From the NCBI RefSeq assembly GCF_003315515.1, contig NZ_QNRY01000008.1, positions 29,508 through 93,507 on the forward strand: DNA of 64,000 bases, given 5' to 3'. The notes below the pieces were generated by a model that searched no databases, was not told the DNA's origin, and saw only the letters and a program-made list of their open reading frames with translations. Below, one piece after another: positions 11,146 to 19,182 of this stretch; position 1 is the first letter of the stretch, and each line of letters begins with the position of its first letter. The DNA is from Brenneria salicis ATCC 15712 = DSM 30166 (GTDB lineage: Bacteria > Pseudomonadota > Gammaproteobacteria > Enterobacterales > Enterobacteriaceae). A program made the position numbers and the translations under genes.

Positions 11146-12556
11146 GTTGATACTCCCGCGAGTTCATTGAAGGTTTGCCGGACAGCGCTTGATGGGCTTC
11201 GGGACGCAGTACCGCGTCGATGGACTTCGCCGCCGCTTTACCCTGTCGCACCGCATCGACCGTCAGATCCAACCCGTCCGCGCAACAGTCGCCGCCCGCC
11301 CACACCCCGGCCAGCGAGGTGCGTCCCTGTTCATCCGTCGCGATACGGCCCGCTTTCAGGGCGATCGACGCCCCGGTCAGGCTGGCGTCATAGGTCTGCC
11401 CGATCGCCTTCAGCGCCATATCGGCAGGCAAGGTGAAGGTTTCGCCGGTTGCCGTCAGCGCGCCGGACTGCAACTGCATCATCATGAACGACGCCGCCTT
11501 CACTTTGCCGTTCTCCCCTTCAATTGCTTGCGGCTCCGCCCAATGGCGGATAGCGACGCCGTTGGTTTTCGCCCATGCCTGCTCGTATGGCGAGGCTTTC
11601 ATGTCCTGTTCGCCACGGCGATAGACCATCGTGACCTCGCGCGCGCCCAGCTTTTTCGCCTGTACCGCGGCGTCCACGGCGGTCATGCCGCCGCCGATGA
11701 CCACCACGTTACGCCCGATGGCGACCGCGCCGGGATGCGCGGCCTGACGCAACCGTGCAATAAAATCCACCGCTTCGCACACCCCCTCCAGCGGCGTTTC
11801 CTCCACACCAAGCGCATTCACGCCGCCCAGCCCCATGCTGAGGAATACCGCGTCATAATCCTGACGCAGCGCCTCCAGCGTGATGTGCTGTCCCAGACGA
11901 TGGTTAAGACGCAACTCAATGCCGCCGATCGATAACAACCAGGCGATTTCACGCTGGGCGAAATCGCCGGTGGTCTTGTAGATTGCCAGCCCGTACTCAT
12001 TCAACCCGCCGGGTTTATCGTTGGCATCGAACACCACCACGTGATGCCCGCTCTGCGCCAGGCGGTGCGCAACGGTCAGTCCCGCCGGCCCCACTCCGAC
12101 CACCGCTACTTTTTTACCGGTTGGCGCGGCGCGGCTGAACAAGGGCTGACCGGGATTGGAGAGATAGGCGTCGGTGGCATAACGCTGCAATAGGCCGATT
12201 TGTACCGGCTTGCCATCCTGCTGATTGCGCACGCAGGCTTGCTCGCACAAGGTTTCGGTCGGACACACTCGCGCGCACATGCCCCCCAGCACGTTCTCGC
12301 TCAGAATGGCCTGCGCCGCGCCGCGAACATTGTCCTGCGCGATGCGATGAATAAAGCTCGGCACGTCAATGTCCGCCGGACAAGAATGGGTACAAGGGGC
12401 GTCATAGCAGTAATAGCAACGTTCGGATTCGATCACGGCCTGAATTTTGCTGAGCGGCGCGGCGCTATCGCTAAAGTTATCGGCATATTCCGCGTCGCTG
12501 AGTCGGCCAGCCTGAATACCCGGCGCATCAATGCCGACTGGCGATAAAGTTTTCAT
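11138..12556 (-). CDS. preT: NAD-dependent dihydropyrimidine dehydrogenase subunit PreT
   Basis: 472 residues, about 60 longer than I remember for E. coli PreT. The N-terminal iron-sulfur region has CYYCYDAPCTHSCPADIDVP and CARVCPTETLCEQAC. The FAD-binding motif VAVVGVGPAGLTVAHRLA follows near residue 165 and the NAD-binding motif VVVIGGGMTAVDAAVQAKKLG near 290. It passes electrons from NADH to PreA. The ATG at 12556 is chosen because CAGGAG lies seven bases upstream; a longer frame to 12583 is not supported. The start codon overlaps the stop of a 34-codon upstream ORF in an ATGA junction. Confidence 0.94.
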   Translation of the reverse strand: MKTLSPVGIDAPGIQAGRLSDAEYADNFSDSAAPLSKIQAVIESERCYYCYDAPCTHSCPADIDVPSFIHRIAQDNVRGAAQAILSENVLGGMCARVCPTETLCEQACVRNQQDGKPVQIGLLQRYATDAYLSNPGQPLFSRAAPTGKKVAVVGVGPAGLTVAHRLAQSGHHVVVFDANDKPGGLNEYGLAIYKTTGDFAQREIAWLLSIGGIELRLNHRLGQHITLEALRQDYDAVFLSMGLGGVNALGVEETPLEGVCEAVDFIARLRQAAHPGAVAIGRNVVVIGGGMTAVDAAVQAKKLGAREVTMVYRRGEQDMKASPYEQAWAKTNGVAIRHWAEPQAIEGENGKVKAASFMMMQLQSGALTATGETFTLPADMALKAIGQTYDASLTGASIALKAGRIATDEQGRTSLAGVWAGGDCCADGLDLTVDAVRQGKAAAKSIDAVLRPEAHQALSGKPSMNSREYQHG

Positions 12557-12657
12557 GCGGCGTACTCCTGTGGCTGGATACAATCAAGGTCACGAGGGCA
12601 GCGCATCGGTAACTCGCGCCATAATCTGCCGATACGGTTTTGCTGTCGCTGGCTCAT
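12553..12657 (-). CDS. 34-codon ORF coupled to preT (possible leader or small protein)
   Basis: ATG at 12657 is preceded by GGGAGA at a good distance, and the TGA at 12555-12553 overlaps the preT ATG as ATGA. The preT ribosome-binding site lies inside this ORF. The predicted peptide is rich in Arg and Gln at its start and has two cysteines (MRCPRDLDC). I recognise no family. The arrangement is what one expects of a short protein or leader peptide whose translation is coupled to preT. It could also be the worn N-terminus of an older gene. Confidence 0.45.
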   Translation of the reverse strand: MSQRQQNRIGRLWRELPMRCPRDLDCIQPQEYAA

Positions 12658-12721
12658 GGTGGTTCTCCCGTTAACGTCGGATGAAGGGAAAGGCCGGCGG
12701 CGCCACGCCTTGCGTAAAATC

Positions 12722-12737
12722 TTGACCGATTGGTTAA
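12722..12737. promoter_or_regulatory. RutR-type operator in front of the preT operon
   Basis: The palindrome TTGACCGATTGGTTAA differs at only two informative positions from the RutR box TTGACCANNTGGTCAA of E. coli (consensus from memory). It lies 65 bp upstream of the 34-codon ORF start and downstream of the rutR-like gene, where a promoter for the catabolic operon would be. Confidence 0.65.
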
Positions 12738-12964
12738 GTTTTCCGATCCAACCATGCGATTTATGTGCCATTTCTTCAGAAACGATCAATAACCCCAAAA
12801 ACAAGGCGTTACCGGGTCATAACTTTTCACGATGACGGATTTTATGGATCGTTTCGGTGCAGATTGCTCCGCTATTGACGAAGATTGCGCCAACAAAGGG
12901 AGCATCAATCAGGAAAGGCGCGGAAAGCGCGTTTAAGACCGGGAGACAAAGCGGGAAAAACCGA

Positions 12965-13618
12965 TTAAGGGTTCAATGCGTCCTTAAGGCCGCACATTCT
13001 GAACACGCTGGTCAACACATGGTTCATCGCCCGCTGGCGCGCCCAGGGTTCATCAGCCTCGCTGCCCAGCACCGCAGCGATCTGAATATCGAAATCCGCG
13101 TAAGTCTGCGTGATGGCCCAGATGGAGAAGAAAAGATGTTTACTGTCCAGCGACGCCAGCAGCCCTTGTTCAACCCAACCATCAATAACCGCCGCTTTAC
13201 TGTCAACCAGATCGTGGAGTTGTGTACGCAGCAGGTCATGCACCATCGGCGCGCCTTGCAGCAATTCATTGGCAAACAACTTCGAGGCGTAGGGACGTTC
13301 AAAGGTTAACGTCATCTTTTCCCGTACATATTGTGCAATCGCCGTGCGGGGATCAGCCTGCGGCTGAAAATGTTCCAGTGGCGCCAGCCAGTCATGCAGA
13401 ATACCGTCCAACACGCGCAGATAAAGATTTTGCTTATTGCCAAAATAGTAATGCAGGTTCGGTTTAGGCAAAGCGGCTTCTTCGGCAATCAACGCCATCG
13501 TGGTGCCTTTAAAACCAAAGCGGGCAAACACGCGCTCCGCCGCCAGCAGAATAATCGCTTCATTATCCAGCCGGATACGGCCTTTTACCGCTTCATCGGC
13601 CAGCGTCTGTTTTAGCAT
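12965..13618 (-). CDS. RutR-like TetR-family regulator
   Basis: 217 residues, close to the 212 of E. coli RutR. The N-terminal helix-turn-helix is RVFARFGFKGTTMALIAEEA followed by PKPNLHYYFGNKQNLYLRVL (residues 25-70). The C-terminal ligand domain shares RutR features such as WLAPLEHF, ASKLFANELLQGAP and HLFFSIWAITQTYADF. RutR binds uracil and thymine and derepresses pyrimidine-degradation genes. Its place at the head of the preT operon and the RutR-like box nearby support the same role here. The ATG at 13618 has AAGGAG six bases upstream; a seven-codon longer frame has none. Confidence 0.88.
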   Translation of the reverse strand: MLKQTLADEAVKGRIRLDNEAIILLAAERVFARFGFKGTTMALIAEEAALPKPNLHYYFGNKQNLYLRVLDGILHDWLAPLEHFQPQADPRTAIAQYVREKMTLTFERPYASKLFANELLQGAPMVHDLLRTQLHDLVDSKAAVIDGWVEQGLLASLDSKHLFFSIWAITQTYADFDIQIAAVLGSEADEPWARQRAMNHVLTSVFRMCGLKDALNP

Positions 13619-13725
13619 CTGCAACTCCTTTCCAACCATTCATATCACTCTACCTGAATTATGTGGTGCAAGACACACGCCAAAATCGACAAAAAAGTCG
13701 CGCAGCCACTGCCCATCGCCATCTG

Positions 13726-13985
13726 TAATGGTCAATTAAAACCGGACACTAATTTAGGCACATTGTTATAATCGGCGTTCATATTCATCCGGCGATATAT
13801 TTCCCAGCATGTAATGCTGACGCTTTAGATTATAAAAATTGTCGATATCATCGATGACGTCTGCAATGCCCTGACTTCGGATTTCATAGCGACGGTAGTC
13901 AACTCTCTCTGCTTTCAGACTGCGGAAGAACCTCTCCGTAACGGCATTATCCAGACAGTTACCCTTATGTGCTCCTTCCCGCATG
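13726..13985 (-). mobile_element. 3' end of an IS3-family element (transposase C-terminal fragment)
   Basis: The frame 13766-13985 encodes the last 70 or so residues of an IS3-family DDE transposase. It includes the Glu-containing motif DNAVTERFFRSLKAE and FYNLKRQHYMLGNISP, which is typical of these C-termini. The sequence GTCAATTAAAACCGGACACT near 13727 looks like the terminal inverted repeat. The catalytic Asp residues and OrfA are missing, so the element is dead. It is fused in frame to an IS110-family fragment. Confidence 0.8.
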
Positions 13986-14160
13986 TCGATACCGTATTCA
14001 AGAGCCAGCCCACGTATCTGATTAATCAATGCAGTCCGGTTCTTCATCAACCGTTGGCGTACCCGGTGCAGACACGGCATATCCTGTTGTTCGATGCTTT
14101 TACCAGGAACATAACGCCTCCAGGAACGGCAGGCGGCTTCAACAATCACAACGATAAAAA
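13986..14160 (-). mobile_element. IS110-family transposase fragment
   Basis: About 54 residues (PGKSIEQQDMPCLHRVRQRL, KNRTALINQIRGLALEYGI) match the central part of IS110-family DEDD transposases after the RuvC-like domain, as I remember it. The start and end of the gene are absent. It is joined at EYGI to the IS3 fragment, so a later IS3 insertion or a deletion removed its 3' half. Confidence 0.75.
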
Positions 14161-14165
14161 TGAGG

Positions 14166-14330
14166 TCAGACCATATTTTTGTAGAAGTGTTTCTCGTTTA
14201 CACCGGTTTTATCACCTGTACACAAATCAATTGCACAGCGAGTTGGCTCAAACGCAAAAAATGCTCTGACAGGATTATCTACATGCTGGCATGCCACGTA
14301 CAAATCTACTAAGGGAATCGAACCAAAGGA
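14166..14330 (-). pseudogene. HigB/RelE-type toxin fragment
   Basis: The peptide NPVRAFFAFEPTRCAIDLC followed by TGDKTGVNEKHFYKNMV resembles the conserved C-terminal part of phage-Gp49-like (HigB/RelE superfamily) mRNA interferase toxins, where RAFFAFDP and GDKTG..EKRFYK are characteristic. The upstream part is not recognisable, the last 20 or so residues are missing, and the frame ends where the IS110 fragment begins. No antitoxin gene is seen. It is most likely the relic of a type II toxin-antitoxin pair. Confidence 0.6.
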
Positions 14331-14374
14331 ACGAACCGGATATTTTTTCTTGCATGTGGAACTATTATTTTGAT

Positions 14375-15049
14375 TTAAAAGCAAAAATACGGGTCAAGCC
14401 ACGGGGCCTGACAACACCTACGATTAAAATTTATGCTATATTTCAACTTAATAGAAAGCTGAATGAGTCCGGGGGATCTGTTTTTCTTTTTTGCCGCCTG
14501 CGCATACTGCTCCACTTCAACCGGTTTTTCTGACGATGGGGCGGCATGACCAACAGGCTTAGCGACATACATGCTCATTTGCCCAATATTGGTCTGCGGG
14601 TCTGCTTCCGTTCCCGCGTCCGTACGGCCTGCGCGACGTAAACAGGGTATTGCAAACACGGGTTCCATTGCCAGCATCGGTGTTAGCGCCAACAGCGGAG
14701 AACGATTCAACACCGCCTGTTTTGCGCATTCCTGCACCGGAGATTTATAGGGCGTATCACCAATAATGACGTTGCTGCTGCCCGAGATAATCACGCCGCC
14801 AACTAATCCCATCACCAATGCGGGCTGCGGGTTTGCCATTGATAAAGACGGTCGGCCTTCAGCAATAACGCGCGAGTGCATGCCGTGTGGTTTATCAGGA
14901 CAAGGACAACCATGAAACTGAACGGTGTCTCCTTTACGGGCGGCGGGCTGACCGTTGATGGTGACATCAGGGCTGCCTTCAATGATCGGAGTTTCCGGGA
15001 AGCAGTCATGACCACTTCCGATATCGTTAAGACGGGCGGCACCCGGCAT
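14375..15049 (-). CDS. PAAR-domain protein, C-terminus truncated
   Basis: 224 residues. The first 115 form a PAAR-like domain (MPGAARLNDIGSGH, TPIIEGSPDVTINGQPAARK, SGSSNVIIGD), the sharpened tip that sits on VgrG in type VI secretion. After about residue 130 a linker follows (TNIGQMSMYVAKPVGHAAP). The last 35 residues look random, with no effector domain, and the frame ends next to toxin and IS debris. This suggests a PAAR protein that lost its C-terminal cargo. Two near-identical GTCAAAGGAGAAT units lie directly upstream. AAGGAGA is better placed for the ATG at 15049 than for 15055. No other T6SS gene is in the window. Confidence 0.7.
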   Translation of the reverse strand: MPGAARLNDIGSGHDCFPETPIIEGSPDVTINGQPAARKGDTVQFHGCPCPDKPHGMHSRVIAEGRPSLSMANPQPALVMGLVGGVIISGSSNVIIGDTPYKSPVQECAKQAVLNRSPLLALTPMLAMEPVFAIPCLRRAGRTDAGTEADPQTNIGQMSMYVAKPVGHAAPSSEKPVEVEQYAQAAKKKNRSPGLIQLSIKLKYSINFNRRCCQAPWLDPYFCF

Positions 15050-15055
15050 CGTCAT

Positions 15056-15313
15056 TCTCCTTTGACTATTCTCCTTTGACTATGGATATATCCGTTTTGA
15101 CCTTTCCCAGCAATAACGGACACGAGACTAAGTGACCATTATTATCTTGGAGGCTGTCATCGTTCCTTATTTCAATATGATCTTATTGCATCACATAGGA
15201 CTGAAAAAAGAATAGAGAAATATTGAGACAGGTAAACCTTACGCAGTAGTCGGATGCAACACATCCGCAGAAAGCCCGTAACCCCCAAAGTTACGGGCCT
15301 CGCCTGTACGTGA
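15056..15313. other. Spacer between the ABC operon and the PAAR gene
   Basis: Apart from the duplicated ribosome-binding segment at 15056-15075 and the terminator of the ABC operon near 15270-15298, I see nothing coding here. Confidence 0.5.
15267..15298 (-). terminator. Terminator of the pyrimidine ABC operon
   Basis: On the minus strand GCCCGTAAC, a seven-base loop and GTTACGGGC form a nine-bp stem followed by TTTCT. It sits 15 bp after the stop of the binding-protein gene. A second small hairpin (CGGATG/CATCCG, 15251-15267) follows it. Confidence 0.75.
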
Positions 15314-16327
15314 TTATTTCGCCGCCGCTTCCCAGACGACATGGGTCATGGCGCTGTCGCCGGGATCTTTTTTGATTACCGATGCGTCGCCGCCATTGAG
15401 CAATACCTCCACGGTGCGACGGTAAGCCGCAGGATCGAGGTAACCGATTTTCGGCGTGTTGGCGTTGGTTATCAGCCTGGCGACATTTTCCATCTGCCGT
15501 TGTTGGACTTCCTGCGTGGCAGAGCCGGACATATCTTCATTCACCACAATCTCGGCGGCCTCGGCTGGATTTTTTACCGCCTCATTCCAGCCTTTATAGG
15601 TTGCTTGCAGGAACTTCGCCATTTTCGCCACAAATGCCGGATCATTTAGGCTTGATTCCAGCACATACAAACCATCTTCCAGCGTCGATACGCCCTGATC
15701 CTCATACGGGAAGGAAATCAGTTCGTCCTGTTTCATACCCGCGTCAATCAACTGCCAGTATTCGTTGTAGTTCATGGTTGAAATACAGGCCGCCTGATTC
15801 TGCAACAGCGGATCAACGTTAAAACCCTGCTTCAGTACTTTGATATCCGTATCCGGCTTGTAGCCCAGTTTATGCATCCAGTTGAAGAAGGGATACTCGT
15901 TCCCGCCGAACCAGACGCCCAGTGTTTTTCCTTTAAAATCCGCTGGCGTTTTAATGCCGGTGGATTTACGGCAGGTCAGCATCATGCCGGAACGGTCGAA
16001 TATCTGGGCGATATTCACCAGCGGCACCCCGGATTCCCGTGCCGCCAACGCATCCGGCATCCAGTTGACGATCACATCCGCCGATTTCCCGGCGATCACC
16101 TGCACCGGCGAAATGTCTGTGCCGCCGGGCCTGATGGTCACATCCAGCCCGGCATCCTTGTAGTAGCCCTTGGCCTGCGCGACGTAATAGCCCGCAAACT
16201 GCGCCTGTGGCAACCATTTCAGTTGCAAGGTGATTTTCTCGGCGGCCCAGGCGCCGCTGGTAAAGGAAAACGCCAGCGTTGCGGCGGCCACGATAAGGCA
16301 TTTGCGGAAAGCGGAACGATCTCTCAT
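15314..16327 (-). CDS. ABC importer substrate-binding protein, NMT1/THI5 type
   Basis: 337 residues with a signal peptide (core AAATLAFSFTSGAWA). The mature protein begins EKITLQLKWLPQAQFAGYYV, the signature of the NMT1/THI5 family, whose known members bind thiamine pyrimidine precursors, riboflavin and similar ligands. It is the last gene of the four-gene ABC operon. Next to the reductive pathway genes its ligand is probably a pyrimidine base or dihydropyrimidine, but that is inferred. The ATG at 16327 has GAGGA seven bases upstream. A much longer frame to 16651 overlaps the permease gene and is not coding. Confidence 0.88.
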   Translation of the reverse strand: MRDRSAFRKCLIVAAATLAFSFTSGAWAAEKITLQLKWLPQAQFAGYYVAQAKGYYKDAGLDVTIRPGGTDISPVQVIAGKSADVIVNWMPDALAARESGVPLVNIAQIFDRSGMMLTCRKSTGIKTPADFKGKTLGVWFGGNEYPFFNWMHKLGYKPDTDIKVLKQGFNVDPLLQNQAACISTMNYNEYWQLIDAGMKQDELISFPYEDQGVSTLEDGLYVLESSLNDPAFVAKMAKFLQATYKGWNEAVKNPAEAAEIVVNEDMSGSATQEVQQRQMENVARLITNANTPKIGYLDPAAYRRTVEVLLNGGDASVIKKDPGDSAMTHVVWEAAAK

Positions 16328-16371
16328 CTGAGTATCCTCGAGGTAAAGTGGAACACACAACGACAAACGGA

Positions 16372-17472
16372 CTACGACTCCCCGCGTACCGAGGGGTGCC
16401 AAAAATTCACTTTTTTCTCCAATCGCACCAGCAGCGCATAAAACACCGAGCCAACCACGGAGGCCACCACGATCGCCGCCCATACTGTGGACATATGCAT
16501 ACGCGCAGCTTCCGTCGAAATACGAAAGCCCAGCCCGGAGGTCGGAGAGCCAAAAAACTCGGCGACGATCGCGCTGATAAGCGCCAACGTGGAATTGACT
16601 TTCAATGCATTGAAAATAAAGGGCAGCGCTGCCGGGAGCCGCAATACCCACAGCGTTTTACGCGGCGTGGCGGCATAGCAATACATCAGTTCCCGTTCCA
16701 GCTTGCCGCTGGCCTGCAAGCCCGCCAACGTACTGACCAGAGCGGGGAAAAACGTCACCAGCACGATCACCGCCGCTTTGGAAGGCCAGTCAAAACCAAA
16801 CCACATCACCGCAATCGGCGCGACGCCCACCAGCGGAATGGTGCTCGTCAGGTTAGCCAGCGGCAGCAGCCCGCGTTGCAGGAAAGGCAGCCGGTCAATC
16901 AGAATCCCCACCGCAATGCCCATACCGCTGCCCAGCAGATAGCCCACCAGCACCGATTTCAGTACCGTTTGTACCGAATCACCACTCAACGGCCCCCGGT
17001 TTTCGTACAGCGCCTGAACGATATCCCACGGCGCGGGCAGCAGCACCTGAGGGACGGCAAAGGCCGTCACCAGCAATTGCCAGAAATAGATCACCCATAC
17101 GCCAAACAGGGTCGCCACCACGCCGGCAGGTAATTTACGGCTGTTGAACGTCGCCAGACGCTGTACGCTATGGCACGCCAATAGCCCCAAAGCCAAAATA
17201 GCCAACCAGTACGACGTATCGGCCTGCGCCATTACGTCAGGAAGCAGCAGCAGCCACGCCGCCGCCGCAATCAGGATCATCAGCAAAGCCAGATACCACG
17301 CTGACGATAACGGCAACATCGCCAGCAGCGTCGACCACAGCAGCAACAGTAAAACCGCCGTCACCGCGCTGTCAGCGCCGGTGAATACGTCGGGCAACGT
17401 CTGCCCCAGCCCCAGCAACGAGGTGATCAATGCCGCGACCAGGCCAATACCGCCGGGAACGAATTTACGCAT
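16372..17472 (-). CDS. ABC importer permease with extra N-terminal membrane segments
   Basis: 366 residues. The C-terminal 250 are a standard SsuC/TauC-type permease with the EAA-like loop RELMYCYAATPRKTLWVLRLPAALPF near residue 260. In front of it lies a hydrophobic stretch of roughly 130 residues with about four or five predicted membrane segments (LLLLLWSTLLAML, YLALLMILIAAAAWLLLL), which ordinary members lack. The ATG at 17472 overlaps the stop of the upstream permease gene as TGATG, with AAGGGGGG upstream. It works with the second permease as the membrane channel of the putative pyrimidine importer. Confidence 0.85.
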   Translation of the reverse strand: MRKFVPGGIGLVAALITSLLGLGQTLPDVFTGADSAVTAVLLLLLWSTLLAMLPLSSAWYLALLMILIAAAAWLLLLPDVMAQADTSYWLAILALGLLACHSVQRLATFNSRKLPAGVVATLFGVWVIYFWQLLVTAFAVPQVLLPAPWDIVQALYENRGPLSGDSVQTVLKSVLVGYLLGSGMGIAVGILIDRLPFLQRGLLPLANLTSTIPLVGVAPIAVMWFGFDWPSKAAVIVLVTFFPALVSTLAGLQASGKLERELMYCYAATPRKTLWVLRLPAALPFIFNALKVNSTLALISAIVAEFFGSPTSGLGFRISTEAARMHMSTVWAAIVVASVVGSVFYALLVRLEKKVNFWHPSVRGES

Positions 17473-18353
17473 CACTGCCCCCCTTTACGGCGCTTCATCA
17501 CGACATATTCCGTCAGGCTGACCAACGCGGTCAGCAGCAGTCCCAGCAACGACGCCATCACCAGCGCAGACCAGATCTGAATGGTGTTGCCGTAGTATGA
17601 TCCGGTCAGCAGGCGCGCGCCCAATCCCGCCTGCGCGCCTGTCGGCAGTTCCGCCACCATCGTGCCAACCAGTCCGCTGGCAATCGCCACACGAAACGCT
17701 GGAAATAAATAGGGCAGCGCGGATGGCAGCCTCACCATCCAGAAAGTATCAATACGGCTGGCGGCGTAGGTATACACTAACTCCATTTCCAGTTTCTGCG
17801 GCGAACGCAGTCCCTGCACGGTAGCGATCGTCACCGGAAAGAAACAGAGATACATGGCAATGGTGGCCTTCGGCAGCAGGCCGGTAATCCCCAAGCTGCC
17901 CAGGATCACCAGCACAATCGGCGCGATAGCCAGCACCGGCACCGTTTGTGACGCCACAATCCACGGCAACAAGGCTTTGTCCAGTGTGCGGGAGTGCACA
18001 ATACAAATCGCCAGCAGCAGACCAAACACCACCCCCATCGCAAACCCCGTCAAGGCGGCGCTGGCCGTTACCCAGGTGTGCAATAGCAAATTACGGGGAG
18101 ACGTGACCGGCCATTTGGTCAGGCTGGCCCAGATATCCGCCAGTATCTGGTGCGGCGTCGGCAGCACCGGACGCGTCATATTCAACGTGGAATAAAGCAG
18201 ATCGCGCCATTTCCAGTCACCCTCAGGGGCCAGCGTGCGTTCAATCGCGCCCTGCGCATTCAGCCCGATCGCCAGCAGATACCAGCACGCCAGCGCGATG
18301 GCGATCACCACGCCAACGGGCAAGGCCCGGTAACGTAAGGCGTTACTGTTCAT
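17472..18353 (-). CDS. ABC importer permease
   Basis: 293 residues, a binding-protein-dependent permease of the SsuC/TauC/ThiX kind with about six membrane segments. The EAA-like loop is MELVYTYAASRIDTFWMVRLPSALPY near residue 190. Its start overlaps the end of the ATPase gene by 11 bases and GAGGGA lies just upstream. Its stop overlaps the next permease start. This tight packing indicates a single coupled transcript. Confidence 0.87.
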   Translation of the reverse strand: MNSNALRYRALPVGVVIAIALACWYLLAIGLNAQGAIERTLAPEGDWKWRDLLYSTLNMTRPVLPTPHQILADIWASLTKWPVTSPRNLLLHTWVTASAALTGFAMGVVFGLLLAICIVHSRTLDKALLPWIVASQTVPVLAIAPIVLVILGSLGITGLLPKATIAMYLCFFPVTIATVQGLRSPQKLEMELVYTYAASRIDTFWMVRLPSALPYLFPAFRVAIASGLVGTMVAELPTGAQAGLGARLLTGSYYGNTIQIWSALVMASLLGLLLTALVSLTEYVVMKRRKGGQ

Positions 18354-19182
18354 GGTGTCCCTCGATCAGCGCTTCACGCACATCTTGCGCCAGACGAATA
18401 AACGCCGGTGAGTCACGCAGAGATAAATCCCGCTGGTGAGGTAACGGCGAATCAATAACTTTGATAATACGACCGGGACGCGGCGACATAATGACAATAC
18501 GGGTGGACAGATAAACCGCTTCGGCAATGGAGTGCGTCACAAACACCATCGTGCGCTGTTCGTGATACCAAAGTTGCTGCAACTGCTGATTCAGGTTATC
18601 GCGGGTCAACTCGTCCAGTGCGCCGAAAGGCTCGTCCATCATTAGGATTTTCGGTTCGAATCCCAGCGCCCTGGCGATGGAGGCCCGTTGCTGCATACCG
18701 CCCGACAATTGCCACGGATACTTTTTCTCGAAGCCGCTCAACCCGACGCGTGATAGTTGTTCACGGGCAATCTCTTCAATACGGGCGGGCATCATGCCCT
18801 GGATCTGCAACGGCAGCATGACGTTAGCCAGCACGGTACGCCACGGCAGCAACACCGGCGCCTGAAACACATAGCCGTAAGCGCGTTCCTGACGGGCTTG
18901 CGATGGCGTCATGTCATTAACCCAAACCTCGCCTGACGTAATCGATTCCAGATCGGCAATCACTCGCAGCAATGTCGTTTTGCCACAGCCGGACGGTCCG
19001 ATAAAAGACACGAACTCCCCCTGACGGATGGTCAGATTCACCTCTTTCAGCGCGTGTACCGGCTGATCGGCGGCGGGATAGATAACATTGGCGTCACGTA
19101 CAACGATTGCTGGTCTGGCGGTTGCCGGGGCTACTGTCGTCGTGATGAGAGAAGGCTCATCTGCATATATGAGTTGGCTCAT
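18343..19182 (-). CDS. ABC importer ATP-binding protein
   Basis: 279 residues of the nitrate/sulfonate/taurine/pyrimidine ATPase family. Walker A is GPSGCGKTT near residue 60, the Q-loop FQAPVLLPW near 105, the ABC signature LSGGMQQRASIARAL near 160 and Walker B ILMMDEPFGALD near 180, with the switch His in VTHSIAEAV. About 25 residues precede the family start. It is the first gene of the operon and a RutR-like palindrome lies 40 bp upstream. Confidence 0.92.
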   Translation of the reverse strand: MSQLIYADEPSLITTTVAPATARPAIVVRDANVIYPAADQPVHALKEVNLTIRQGEFVSFIGPSGCGKTTLLRVIADLESITSGEVWVNDMTPSQARQERAYGYVFQAPVLLPWRTVLANVMLPLQIQGMMPARIEEIAREQLSRVGLSGFEKKYPWQLSGGMQQRASIARALGFEPKILMMDEPFGALDELTRDNLNQQLQQLWYHEQRTMVFVTHSIAEAVYLSTRIVIMSPRPGRIIKVIDSPLPHQRDLSLRDSPAFIRLAQDVREALIEGHHEQ

